Assembly: GCA_038503065.1 (NCBI GenBank)
Contig: JBCAMK010000001.1
Location: forward strand, 1,302,001-1,366,000
Origin: Paragyromitra xinjiangensis
Taxonomy: Eukaryota; Ascomycota; Pezizomycetes; Pezizales; Discinaceae
DNA: 64,000 nt
Reading direction: 5' to 3'
This document shows, in pieces, positions 51,021 to 63,415 of the stretch; position 1 is the stretch's first letter; every line of letters begins with the position of its first letter. Both the position numbers and the translations under genes were made by a program. The notes below the pieces were generated by a model that was given only the letters and a program-made list of their open reading frames with translations, was not told where the DNA came from and ran no database searches.

Positions 51021-51677
51021 GCGTTGTTATTTGTTCGTTCGTTGCCGTCGCTCGTCAGCAAGCGCCGGCTAAAATGAGGGAAAGGAGCACACCGTACACT
51101 GATACGGTGTATGTAATGATGGGGGAAAAAAAAAGTTGGGATAGATGGTTTTTGCGGATAGACGGGTTGTTTGCATCATGGGCGGCGACATTCAACGTGT
51201 TGGAGTTTTCCTCACGGGAGTTCTTTTATACGGATATGGAGTTTTTGTGTTTTCACTTACTTATTTTAATGGCTTATCACGTTTGTCCTTGTATTTCGGT
51301 TGGGTTCGGGCATTTGCATTACGACTCTCTGCTCTTTCTTTTGTCCTTGGGCGGCGGGGTTTTTTTCTCGGCGGTCATTCATTATTTCTATTTACTTTGT
51401 GGTTATGTATAGATTTTGGTATTGGGTTGGTCGGCATGGAATGCCTCCTGATAGAATTCGTTTTGGCCGGGCTAGCCAGTTAAAATAGATAGATAGACAC
51501 TCCTCGATGCTCAGAAATTAATTCTGAGGCATCAAAATAATACATTATTACTATTACTACTATTTTCAAGGTTATCACGTGTTCTATGCACATACGCCGA
51601 AAGTAGGATCTTTCTTGCTAACGCTCTAAGGAATGTCTCGCATCTCGCCGACCACAGGGCTTAAAGTTGTCATCTCA
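51021..51677. other. Convergent 3' region, GNAT/MLH1
   Basis: The plus frames at 51145-51488 are hydrophobic because of T-rich 3' UTR sequence, not because of a real gene. A short ATAGATAGATAG tract sits near 51486. No supported gene. Confidence 0.5.
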
Positions 51678-54453
51678 CTAACAAGATCTCTCGAAGATTC
51701 GGTAAAGCCCTCTGAGATTGGCGACTTCGGTCACACTCCCCAGTAGCGTTTTTGGTGCGATCAACCTTTTTTTCATCGCAGGAAAGATTACCGCCTCGAC
51801 CGCGCGCTTCAGCTCACCCCTCCTTGTCGCAACAGCAACATCATCCCACCCGCTATAATCACTGCGGCTGCTGTTCTCGGTATCCTTACCGTTAGTGTCT
51901 GCCACTGCTGCTGCAGGTGGTGACTCGGACCCCGGAGGTGACTTCGGTAGCACTTCTGGAATGTAGAACAACGCTAGTTCGCGTAACAACGTGTCGAAGC
52001 ATTCGAGTTCCGAGTTCCAGTCGACCTTGGGGACATATGTTAGATTCATGCAGCCTGGGGAAAAGAGGATCATATTGCAGCCTTGCAGGGGAAATATGGG
52101 GGGGGCTCGTATTACGTTGGGTCCGAGCCGAAGAACAAAGGATGGAAGCTTTCCAAGACTAGGCATGTAACCCTTTAGTAGCAACGGGATGCTTGTGAGT
52201 TCGCCTGACTCGGTGATTTCCATTGCAAAGTATTCTTTTAGCATTTGTTTCTTATCGATAAGAAGCTTTTCGATAGTCTAGGCGAGGGAAGTAAGTCGAG
52301 ACGATAACCGAAAAGTGGATTGTTGCATGATATGTGCATGTACATACCTGCACAGCAGCTTCCCAGTCAAATTCAGTGTTATTGTTGTCATTTTGCATCT
52401 CCGCCGCACGACTTTTTTCTTCTTCAACTGCTATTTCAAGTATGACCTTAAGCGGAATCGGTGGATCGAGTCGGATATGACCGAAGTTTGCGAAATCGGA
52501 GAGTCCAATCTGGTAGAACATCTCAAAACATGCGGCAGCGTAGTCGACTAGGTACAATTTTACACCATGCTGCACTGCCGCTAGTCGTCGGTGTTCGTCT
52601 ATCACGCCAATGAACGTGTGGTTTTGGAACATTTCGCAAAGGTCTTTGTGTGCCAAATCCCGAACATCCGCTCGCAATTTTTTCACTGTTGTATAGTTGA
52701 TGAGAGTCCATTGACTGTTATCATCATATTCGTACTCTTCACCTTGGTCATCATTGGCTTCACCCTTTTCGGGTGAGCCAGTATTGGGTTGTAGCATGGT
52801 AGTAATCTTCCTGTCTCGATTGTCTACTCTGACCATATTGTATTCGTAAGGTTTTCTCGTCTTCGATGATGTGGCCACTGCGCCATCTTTCGCTCTGCTA
52901 GAACCAGCCGTAGCATTGCTTTTATCGGATAGTGTTTCTTGAAGTCCTTTTGCACCTGGTAGAAGAGTTTGCGTAAGTGTATAGGATCTTGAAGTGTCTA
53001 CTGCTGCTAGTTTCTCCTGGATAGTTTCGCATATTTTCTGAACGATTTCATCTTCGTGAAGAAAGTTGACTTCTCGCTTTGTAGGATGAACATTGACGTC
53101 GACACGATGGGGTTCAATGTTTAGGGATAGATAAGCGAACGGATGGCCGCCTTTAGGGAGAAAAGCTGAGTATGTTGCCTCGATGCCCTTTTTAATAGAC
53201 GATGAATCCACAGAACGATCTATTTAGGGTTCGGTTAATATTGACATCGAGGACGGTCAAAGGTAAGGGCAGTTACGATTGATGAAGAGAAGCAATGTCG
53301 TCTTTTTCACGTGGTAGTTTGCATTACTGAGCATCCCTTTGGCTGTGAATCCGAGGTATTTGTCGGAGACTTCAAATTCCAATAGTTCGTTTGCTACAGC
53401 GCTTCCGTGAACTCGCCGAATGCGATCAGTGATAGAAGAGCTTGTCGTAGTCGATACTCCCATATCTGTATCACCATGCTAAGACATTTCAGAAGCTAGT
53501 CAGAAGTAAACAAGGTGGGGGAGGAGATTACCTTCTTGCAAGAGAACGAAACTCCCTCACAGTGTACAGCATATCGACCGACTACATCTAAAATTTTCGA
53601 ATATTCTTCTGAGGGACTTCTAAAGGCGCGGCGACGACTTGGCACATTGTAAAACAAATCCTCAACCTGATTGGCAAAAGTCAGGAATTTAGAGTGAAGA
53701 GTGGCATTTTTTTTGTATATTTTGGATACTGGCAGAATAAATTGAGGAAAATATGGACCGTACAGTTATTTGTGTTCCTTGTCTGCCAGCTACTGGTTTT
53801 GGATCTGGGCTTTGTCCTGGTTTGGGGGGTACAAGCTTTCCGTCCGAATAAACGGCTCTGGGTGGGTGTTAGCCAATTGGCTTTTGAGAACAATTTAACA
53901 ACCACGAACCTCCAGGCACAGTTCGAATCTTTTGTTTTGGTCGTGATAGTAAGATGGGCTATATGACTAATACTTGCTAATGCTTCTCCCCGAAAACCAT
54001 ATGTCCCAATTGCTGAGAGATCCTCAAACGATTGCAATTTTGACGTCGTAAACCTTTCGCAAAGTATTGGCATATCATCTCGCTGGAGTTGGCCAAGTGA
54101 GCAAATGTGATCCAAAGATCTTGCTCTTGGGGATGCTCACATTGATGCCATGCCCGTTATCCGTGATTTGGAGTAATTTCAGCCCACCTTCTTTCACCAA
54201 TATCTCGAGTGAAGTGGAACCTGCATCAACTGAATTCTCGATCAATTCTTTAAGCGCATGTACAGGAGCCACTATGATCTCTCCAGCGGCAATCTTATTG
54301 ACAACGACCTGGTCTAGAGCCTGCGGAGTTTTGATTTAGCCCAGGGTCATACTAGGATGTCGAGATAACTACCTTGATCCTTCTAGGGGGCTGAGGAAGT
54401 GGCGGAGGATCGCCATCGGCTTTACGTTTCATGCTGTTAGTATCGGAACTCAT
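51678..54453 (-). CDS. MLH1: DNA mismatch repair protein MLH1
   Basis: Nine exons (54453-54373, 54320-54141, 54082-53910, 53857-53764, 53666-53532, 53478-53277, 53219-52348, 52277-52116, 52025-51678) give 748 residues. GHKL ATPase motifs are clear: [34 protein letters not shown] and [14 protein letters not shown]. The transducer domain has [27 protein letters not shown] and HPTKREVNF. The C-terminal domain ([23 protein letters not shown] onward) dimerises with PMS1 to form the MutL-alpha endonuclease. The protein ends FERSC, where MLH1 normally ends FERC. The last intron (52115-52026) is 90 nt, in frame and without a stop, so its retention would insert 30 residues. Confidence 0.95.
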
Positions 54454-54693
54454 AGTGATGATAATAAAAGTGTTCAATGGGTGAAAGGCTGGGCTGTAGT
54501 GGACACGCGACTTAACATAATTCGAGAAGTCGCGTTCTGTGACGTGTGTGACGCGGCACAAGAAGTTACCCGGCTATATGCACGTGACTTTAGTATTCCA
54601 CGGTTAGCAGATTATTTTCTTCTGCGGCCGGAAATTTCTTCTGAATGAAATCCCAGGCATTGGTCAAATCAGAATCGACGAACCACCGCAGCG
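54454..54693. promoter_or_regulatory. 240-bp bidirectional promoter, MLH1/SYO1
   Basis: Only 240 bp separate the two divergent start codons. ACGTGACTT and ACGTGTGTGACGCG-type sequences occur at about 54540-54593. A direct ACGCGACTT lies near 54500. I cannot assign a factor. Both promoters must lie here or inside the genes. Confidence 0.55.
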
Positions 54694-56984
54694 ATGGGCA
54701 AAGCGAGCAAGGTCCGAAACAATAATGCAAGGGGTGTGTCAAGCCCCACGGCAAGGCTACTTAATCCCGCAGAAATTGCTGCCAACAATGCCCTTCGCGA
54801 ATCGAAGATCTTGCCAGTGGTAAAGAATCTCGGATCCGCCAATCCTAAGGAACGATCGGAGGCGGTTCATGCGATTAACAATCTTCTCGAAGATGTAACT
54901 TGCAGGAGATTATTGCTCAAGGAACGTGTTGTACAAAAGCTCATGGAGGAGATGCTCAATGATTCCAACCAGGAAGTGGTTGTGTATGGTTGGGGAGCTC
55001 TCAGAAACATTGCGGCTGAGGAAGGCTACGATCAGAGCATATACATGTACCGGAAGGATATCCTAACCCCCGCTGCAGCTGCCATAAAGATGGTACGTAT
55101 CTCGAAATCGAATCTCGAACTCAAATCTGCTTTCGTTTCAAAGGCTGACTGGCTATCGTACAGATAACGTCGGCTATCGGGAATATTATCAAGAGCCCAT
55201 CAACCCTCAATAGTGGCGAAAAAAAGTTGTTATGGCAGTATGCAGAAAATGTTGTTGGTCTCATCACAAGTTTATGGTGCTCCCCCAAGGCGTGGAAATG
55301 GTGGGCATTATCGTTGCTGACTTTCGATATAGTGAAACCAACCAGGAAGTTGTAGATGCGATTACCAAATTGGATATATTGCATTTTGTTACGAGTCTTT
55401 TGAGTCCGTCCGCGATAGTTCCTGGAAGCGTACAAGAGATAGCAGCGCAGTGCCTGCACGCCCTTACTGAAGATAACGATACCATCGTCGAAAAGATAGT
55501 TACAAATGAGAACTATCTTTCCCTTCTAATGCTGCTTGTGGACGACACGGATGCCTCAGCTTGCTTAAAAACTATTTTCATCTGTGGTGAGAATCCTTTG
55601 ATGAATGTTTCTGTATTTAATGCCGTTTTATCTGAAGGTGGATGCCTTAGGTTCTCTCCACAACATATCACTCGCCACTACCGGATCGGGTGGAGCAGCC
55701 GCTTGCCGCATCTCAGATTCAGCTATTCTCCCCATACTAACTAACATTGTAAAATCGACGTCATTATCACAAAATTTGGATGGAGATATCTCCCTTGCTC
55801 CTCTATCGCTCTCCGCTGATCAAAGAATACTGGCTGTGCAAACCGCGCTGGAGATCTTAGCCTCCATCGCGACTGCCGTTCAAGAAAATGCGAATGGCGA
55901 ATTTGAAGTTGACGCGGATGGTGATGTTGAACTTCTTGATGAAGAAGGTATAATGAAAGACGATGAAGAGGAGGATGGCGGTGAAGTGGATGGGCGCGTC
56001 CTGCGGGACATGGAAATGGTTATCGGGGGGGAAGGCAGTAGCGAGGTGGCAGTATCACCTTCAGCAGAAGCTATCATTCAATACCTCGTCAAAAAAACAT
56101 CGCCCGTGCTCCTATGGATTGCGAGACCGGGTCCCGAAACAGTTCTTGCTGTTCAGGTTCGCGCTTTGAGTGTAATTAACAACATCTCATGGACCGCTAG
56201 TATAATAGTCCCAGAGGAGTCGTCTTTATGGCCAACTTGGGAGAAACTAGCGCATGAGATCTGGGAATTTTGTGTGACGCCCATTCTTCTCGTTAATACC
56301 GCTGATATTGAACTTGCCGATGCGGTAGCAGGCTTATCATGGGCTATTACAAAGAGTTTAAAAGGCAGTCTCGATGTTTCACAAGGGCAGCACCAAGCGT
56401 TTATCAATTTATATCATGCTGCTAACTCAGATGAGCTTCGGACAAAATGTGTTGGGGTCTTGGGATGTTTAGGACTCCTCCAAAGAAGAATTGAGGTAAA
56501 CAAGGTAAGCTTAGGATTCGCTGCACAATTTACATCGACCTTAGGAAGAAAGTGGGCGAGATTTCACAAACAAACCTGATTGCAATAATTTAGGGAATCG
56601 GCATCTTTATGATGACCCTGATCGCTGGTGCGCCTAATACTCCAGCGGGCCCAACGGTTGAAGCTCTTAATGCAATCTTCGACATATACGCAGACGCAGA
56701 ATTCGATTACGATGAACCTGTCTTTGTCAAGAATGGCTTTTTGGCACATTTATCGAAAGCTTTACCGAATGCCAGGACAATGGTAAGCGCTTTGCACGGC
56801 TATGCTGTTGGAAAATATCATTCCTTAATGATCGTATGGGTACTGACAATTTTGTGCCATTATGTAGGTCAAGAGGATTGACAAAAAGAAATTCCCCGAA
56901 GATCGACATAGGGCAGATGAAGCTGTGCTTAACCTGCAACGGTTCATACAGTATAAGACAAAGGAACGAAATTCTATGAGTTAA
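54694..56984 (+). CDS. SYO1: SYO1/HEATR3 ribosomal-protein import adaptor
   Basis: Six exons (54694-55092, 55164-55276, 55333-55586, 55651-56504, 56594-56782, 56868-56984) give 641 residues. The N-terminus is basic (MGKASKVRNNNARG). ARM/HEAT repeats start near residue 35 (KILPVVKNLGSANPKERSEAVHAINNLL) and include VVVYGWGALRNIAAEEGYD, SLCETNQEVVDAITKLDIL and FICGSLHNISLA. A long acidic loop (about 385-430, DEEEDGG) interrupts the solenoid, as in Syo1. Syo1 carries Rpl5 and Rpl11 together into the nucleus with importin beta-2 and feeds 5S RNP assembly. Intron 2 is only 56 nt (GTGCTC..ATAG), but its removal restores the family sequence. Confidence 0.88.
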
Positions 56985-59497
56985 TAGAGTAGGTAGAAAA
57001 TAAACTGGCTTCTGATAAGAAATTGATGCGGGAATAGATCGGGAATTTTCCCCCGTGCTTTCCTCGCATTTTGAATGTGATAAATATAGTTTGGGTTAGC
57101 TCCCTTTATAATATTAAGTATGAGTGCATAATATTATAATTAAAGTTCTTAAGAAAGGAGCTTTGTTTCGCTGGGGGTAGTCTTGACTAGCTCTTTATGA
57201 GCCCATTTTGGATGGCCACTCTGCCCTGACCTCGTCTGCTGTTGGAAAACCACGCTCCCACAAGCTCTAGTTTCTGTACCAGAATACTGCTGGGTCGGTC
57301 CCGAGAAAGGGTGGTGAGAGCCATGAGTAAAACCGATTTTTTGGTTCGTGGTGCCTTCAGGAGAATTGCCTTTCCTTGTAAGTTTAGTAAATCTGACTGA
57401 TGCGACAGCTGCCTAATTGAAGTAGAGACTTAGCGATATCCAACTATCTTCTATAGGTTCTGGCCTCGATTCGCTTGTTCTAGTAGCTACGGGCTCGTTT
57501 CGCTACGGGGCCCTTTTTGATGGGGTTTATACGCGATGGCAAGGGTTTCGAATTTCAAATACATTAACTAGGGGCGATTCTACGCGTGTATTAGTGACGG
57601 AGTATAGACTGAATTGGCGGGAGCGGTGTATTATACAGAATTTATCTATACGCGCAATTCTGGTAATCTTGGTGAATTGCCCGCCTTTCATCAATTTTCG
57701 GTTGCCTATATCGGTACTTGATTCGGGCGTAAGTCTCGCGAGCAAGAGACATCTGCCCAGGGGGTGTGATTACTTCTTAAATCCAAGTCTCCTGACATTT
57801 TAGATTATACTCTGACTAGTTTTAAGGTCTATCTTTATCATAGTGATCTAGAAGGCATGCTTGAAATTACGTTTGCCAGGCTGGATGCATGCGCCATATG
57901 TTTTAAAACTTTGATTTATCGTTAGTGGCAAAGCTATTAAAATCCCGGCATAAGCTATAATGAAATAAAAAGTCATTACTAGCGACGACCAATTTGAGAA
58001 GTACTAGAGGCCGGTCTCTGATTAACAGTGCTATAGTATACACAGACCTCAGCCCAGTAGGCTTACAAGCCTACGGGTAGCAGAGTTGGAGTAGCTAAGG
58101 TATCGGGGAAGAGCTATTTACGCCTTAACTGCTGTAGATGAGCACGCTGGGTGTCTCAATCACACTACTTGTATGGCTGTAGTAAAACAGAGCTAATGTA
58201 CTGTCAGGGTGTATATTCGGGGCTTCGAGTGAAGAACTATGCAGTTATGCGCTTTGTAGGGGAAGGTGGCTTTGGCTTTTCTGTTGAAATACTCTGCTAA
58301 GCTTGCGCCTCAGAAGGTCATTTTACCCCAGATAATGTATTGGGTTTTGAGAAATTTGTCCTTTCATAAAGAGTTAGTCGGAACGGCCAAATCTCTACTC
58401 TTTGCCCATGTATAGTTATCTAGTCCATAGGTGCAGGGCCTTGGCGCAATGTTCCAAACCATGAAATTGTGAGGTTTGTTTTTTTTTTTGGTTTATAGCC
58501 TTGACTTTATTCGACTTCGATAACGCTACATATAATCTTGGTTTCCTACCACCAACAAGCAAGTTTTTCCGAGTAATTATGGGCGAGGGGCCGTTTTGGT
58601 GCACCCCTATACTACGGTTGGGATGTGAAGATGAAAGGGTATCCATTCTTCAAGATCACTGTGCAAGTAATGTGAGGTTTGTGCCGTCTTCCTGCCCCAG
58701 CCTTTTATTTTATTTTATTTACTGGAATTATTTTAATTGGGTACACTCTAGCCTCTTGCACAACGAATTAATGTTCAAACGCGTGGGAAAAGGTTTCCCT
58801 GTTTAATAATAGTTCAATCAGCACGAAATCATTGGAAGTGGGCTCACTTTCTGAATAAATGTTCATTTATAATATGGCTGCTGGGAGCTGAGTTTGTTTT
58901 GAGTGTAATAAGATATTCATCACCCCAGGCATGACTCAGGATAAATAAGCTTATGTTACATTGCGTTCTGAGTATCCGATGTAGATCCAAGTTTTGTGTA
59001 ACGTTATCCAAATGGTGATCAGCACAGTCAGATTTTGTCCCTATGTGTGACTTTTGTGACCGAGTATTTGGTCATTGAATATCACTCGGTAATTTTGAGG
59101 ACCTTGTCACGTGGTATCTTCAACGGAGCGGTGGTGAATCTTCTGTAAGATTAGTAACGAATATATCAAGTTGACGGGTCAATTAGATAATATCCTTGTT
59201 TGTGAAGATATTAAAACCTGGCATCTTTCCTGTTCGTATCTTTGTTTGGGAAAGCTTGAATTCGGATTTTGCTAAAAGCGGTGGATAGGTATTTTTAGTT
59301 AGGTCATCCAACCACTCGGGTTGTGGCACTCTGTTATTGGAAGTATGTGGTGAGAGAGGCTTGGGGATCTTGGATGAGATCTTTAAGGATTGGGGTATCC
59401 TGACAGTAAGACTTTCTTGAGGTCTTCGGAACTAGTCTCGAGATTGTTGCTGGCAAAGGTTAGGTGTACATGTAGTTATGGATTATGAGATTATGCT

Positions 59498-59783
59498 GGT
59501 CGCGGTGGAGCTTGACCATAGTACGAGCGAAGTGGACGAAGTGAGAAGCGAGGAATATTCTACTTCTCAACCGACTGGGCTCTTAACTGGCTGGGTGTGT
59601 TAGATAGATGGAGACAAAGAGTCACCATGAATTGATATTCTTTTGTTGCCAAATCTGCCCTCCTGCTACTTCCTCCTACCGTGTGGTAAGAAATGGGCAT
59701 CCCTTGGTAGATAATGTTTTGGGAATGAACCTGCGTTCCCCAGGCCCCTCTGGGCGACACCATAGCCGTTAGGCTACAATGGC
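59498..59783 (-). mobile_element. SINE-like repeat with tRNA-derived head
   Basis: On the minus strand the element begins with a tRNA-like segment (59783-59721). It has an A box TAGCCTAACGG (59776-59766), which fits the RNA polymerase III consensus, and a B box-like GGTTCATTCC (59731-59722) with one mismatch. A roughly 220-bp body follows that is shared with copies at 15040-15240 and 59905-60085. The acceptor stem cannot close, so it is not a functional tRNA. A Pol III-derived SINE is the best reading; a chance tRNA fragment next to another repeat is the alternative. Confidence 0.55.
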
Positions 59784-59904
59784 TGATGGTATGATGGTTT
59801 TAGAAAGGCTCTTGTTCTGCGTTTCTACACCCTTCTATGACGCACCGATAATATCAATCGACTGTACTATCATAAACCAGGGTAACCCCAGTCTCTGCAC
59901 TTTC

Positions 59905-60085
59905 CTTCACTTATAAATCTACTAGGGGCTGCATATGCGTTACCGCATGGGCCACGGTGTTGGTAGAGGGAAGCTAGTAGTAGGGGGGTGGATTTAGCAG
60001 CAAAAGTATATTATTAATTCATGATAACCCTTTCTCTCCCATCTATACAACGCGCCCAGCTAGTTAAGAGTTCCCGCGATATATA
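59905..60085 (+). repeat. Inverted copy of the SINE-like body
   Basis: On the plus strand this matches the body of the 59498-59783 element: GTTGGTAG, GGTGGATTTAGCAGCAAAAG, TCATGATAACC, CCCATCTAT and CAGCTAGTTAAGAG blocks in the same order. The two copies are head-to-head about 120 bp apart and could form a long hairpin. Immediately upstream, 59875-59900 shares CAGGGTAACCCC with the complement of 14935-14950. Confidence 0.6.
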
Positions 60086-60840
60086 TTACTTAGAACCAAT
60101 ATATGACACGTAAAACACTGATGGCACCTTGGGGTACCGGTTCCCTTACATAATTTTTATGATTGGGGTGCTGTGAGCAAAGTTCAGCAGGATAATCCCT
60201 AGAATCTGCTCTTTTCCTTACCCCACTACATATAGATGGTGCTATGGGTGCCTTTTTAATTTTGGGTGTATTTGATTTCGCCTGGATCCTGTGTAGCTCC
60301 AGTGTTTAGTGGGTATAACCTAGACATGGGCGTTGGTGTTAAGCGAAAGCCGCTGGCAGCTACTCGCCATATCAGCTGCAGCATGCTCGAGAATCTCAAA
60401 GCTCGAGCTAGCTAAGAAGGGCTCGAGTATATCTAAGAACTAGAATTCTCTAAAATCTCAAAATATTGCTAATGGCTGAGTTCTACTTGCGATAGGGTAT
60501 AAGTAGATGTACCATACCCGTCGTCGTTAGGTTGCAATCACCTTGCACGCCCATATAGTTAAATACACTTTATAAAATAGCCTATCTACATGTATCTACC
60601 CACTCAGATGCTAGGCCTAATAATTAAATCCCCTTTTGGTAGAAGAAGAAGCGGCCCACTCTAGCTCAGGAACGTGTTTGAGGCCGAACTTAAATGCGCG
60701 AGTACTTGGGAGCTGCGCTCAAGCCAGCTTCTCCCTAGTTTTAGTAGGTATAAGGACGCGACGAACACCCATAAAAAAATTGTGGCTGAAGTTGGTTACA
60801 ATGTCACTCCCTACGTACACGTTGTCTCTCAATCATACGT

Positions 60841-61096
60841 ATACCGTATGTACTGGGAAAATACGACCCGGCGCTAGATTTTTACTAGAGCCGATATGGA
60901 GTAGGCTGTGGCTCATGTTAACGGTGTTTACCTTCACAGTCCACACCTGCTCCTACTCTCCTCACCCCCACAAGCACTATTACGATTTTGTGCCGTCATT
61001 TTGAGGCTGTCCTACATCCATAGAGCTACAACCCACACCATATAGGCTCTAGCAAAAATCTAGCGCCGGGTCGTATTTTCCTGGTACATATGGTAT
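60841..61096. mobile_element. 256-bp inverted-repeat element
   Basis: Two arms of about 75 bp (60841-60914 and 61022-61096) are near-identical in opposite orientation, including a 24-bp perfect core around AAAATACGACCCGGCGCTAG. The loop is about 107 bp and non-coding. The flanks show no clear target duplication, so the class is uncertain. Confidence 0.65.
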
Positions 61097-61192
61097 TATA
61101 GGATTCGAGTAGGCGCGAGAGTGTCGCAGCCACTGACAATAGGTAGTTTGGATCTTATAGTTACATGTATTGTAATTCTTTTGTGGGCTTTA

Positions 61193-61441
61193 CCGCGCAT
61201 GCCTTCTCAGTCGCCGTGGCGGGTCAGTCGCCGTTTTTCTCAGCATCTCAAAGTTTATGATATGTGATTGGTTGAATTGGTTGCGTGTCTCGTATTGGTA
61301 CCAAGTTTCCGCTTGTGTAGCGACATTTGGCAAGGTAATACTCTAGAACGATCCTCGATTACTAGATTTAGAATTTAAAATCTTGACGTCATAAACCAAC
61401 CATATTTCCGCCGAAAAAACGGTGACTGAGAAGGCGTGCGG
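61193..61441. mobile_element. 249-bp MITE flanked by TA
   Basis: The left end CCGCGCATGCCTTCTCAGTC and the right end, read in complement, CCGCACGCCTTCTCAGTC, form TIRs of about 24 bp with one 2-bp indel. TA flanks both ends (61191-61192 and 61442-61443), as for Tc1/mariner derivatives. A second inner copy of the CAGTCGCCGT unit lies near 61229-61240. No coding capacity. Confidence 0.6.
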
Positions 61442-63415
61442 TATCACTGTATCGATTCCGTAAGCTATTTACTGATTCGAATGTCTTGCTTTTGAAATAC
61501 GCTTAGTATAATTTTTGTGGTATAGGCAACTTCTCTAAGGATTGGCCGATATATAGTCGTGGCTGTGTTGGTCTGTGGCCTGACTAGAATTCCTTAGGAA
61601 CTCTGTGAGATGCCTCCTAGTGGCAAAGGTAGCATGGAAAGTGAGTGTGATGTGAAAGCTCGTCTTTTGACTTGTTCTCTGATTTCATAAATTTTGCTAA
61701 ATTTGTTATGTAATAGTAACTTGCAAGCTTAAAATAACTAGGAAGGGTTGGTTAGAAACTCTTCTTCAATGGTCTCACCAGTTGCATTGGATTATATTAA
61801 ACCTCATCTATGATGACATGTTTTGGCCGCCTTGATAGGCATAGCACTGACTAGAGCTAATGTGCCTAAGGGAATAAATGACCAGAGAGGGAATTGAGAG
61901 GAATAGGGAATGGAGGGAATAGGGAATTGAGGCGGATTTGGGAGTTGGAAGTCAAAATCCAGAGGAAGATCACTTGAAATTACAGGGATACACGGCACGT
62001 ATGCTATTCAAAAATTTCTTAATCATGCATATAGGTATCGAGGTCGCCCGCCCCCTTGTCCAACAACACGCGAAATACTTCTGCGTATATACATGAGCGA
62101 TCTGACCAGCAAGGAGAAATCTCTGACTCGTGCCCATCCTATTTTATCCAGGACTTATTGAAATTTTTTGCTGGAGGCGTACGAGGTACGAGCCCTAGAG
62201 AGGCTAAAACCACGAGCAGATTAGGAAAACCCATAAATAAAAGGAGAATCGTCGAATTGAGCCTTATTAGAAGGCTTATATACTAGGCGGTATGCGGGTA
62301 CGGGCCAAAGAAACTCTTCGGCATAACTTGTTTTTATTTTGATAGCTATTCCTTGTGATATCCAACGGGCTAGTTTTAGTTGTCGAGTGATTGATAATGA
62401 TTGACTAGTACTTACCTTGGATTTGATCTACAGAGATTTCCTAGAGCTTCTTAGTATTATTTAGCTCGGGGAAGCTAGTGTTTTTTTCAAAGTACAGCAG
62501 TAACAAATGAAAACTAAACTGGTGGATTGAAGGGGTTAACGTTTATCATGCTGTAAATGTGTATTAGGGCTGTAAGGTAATTTGGTCTATAGTAATAGAT
62601 TTATGGGTTCATTCACAAGTTTTTGATTGCCTTACTACGCAAATACCTAGACCGTCTAGAGATTCTTAATGGCGAGTTAAGTGAGAATGAATAGAAGACT
62701 TGATCTCACTGGGAGTATTCCCAGGTTCCTTATATACACGGCTTCTGACAGACACTTTTCCTGAGCCCACTTCTATGTTCCCCCATACTAGCAGTACTTT
62801 CTATTCTATGAGCCGTTAGGAAGACGTTCTTCAACATTACATGTAAGTATATCAAGTCTTGGAATGGTGTAGGATACTTCTAAAATGTTATATATCTTGG
62901 TATAGCTGCTGATCATGTGGAGAATGGGAGTGAATTGAACGTATGCTACAACTTTGAATTAGTTTAAAGGGGCTCCAAAGTGATTTCATATATGCTGTTC
63001 GAGCTCTAATTTGCTCGTCCGGGGTTTGTATGTCATTATGTGTATATCCCTGGTTCGCTCGGAGGCATGGTTCAAACCTGTAGAATGAATCACCTCTAGG
63101 AAAGAATTTGCCCTGCTGATAGCAGGTATTTGTCTCGATGGAGTATCGAGCAGGGGGCGCCTGAGCTATTATAAATCTTATATCTACAGTAGGAAACTTG
63201 GGCCCAATGATACATGCATTTTGAAATACATTAGGGTGGGAAAAGAGATGTCAAAAAGGTATATGCAAGAAAGCAAAAACATTTGATGAAATAGATCACG
63301 AAAAATATGTTTTCCCGGGATTATAAAGTAAACTTTCCCTTCTAACGCCGCGAAAACCTTTCACAAACATAATGTAGCCCTATATGGTAGAAACTACATG
63401 TGCATACGCCCCAAA

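Larger units (their letters stand above)
56985..63415. other. 6.4-kb repeat-bearing gene-free region
   Basis: No frame here has a recognisable domain. The region holds the SINE-like repeats (59498-60085), two inverted-repeat elements (60841-61096 and 61193-61441) and four TACATGTA palindromes (59467, 60587, 61162, 62838). The left part (57000-59400) is AT-rich with many stops in all frames. Confidence 0.5.

Noticed and set aside
51145..51488. Hydrophobic plus-strand frames after the GNAT gene
   Set aside because: T-rich 3' UTR sequence creates Phe/Leu-rich frames, and several overlap in different phases.
59721..59783. Functional tRNA gene
   Set aside because: A and B boxes are present but the acceptor stem has no 3' partner and the anticodon arm is unclear. 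It is better explained as the head of a SINE-like element.
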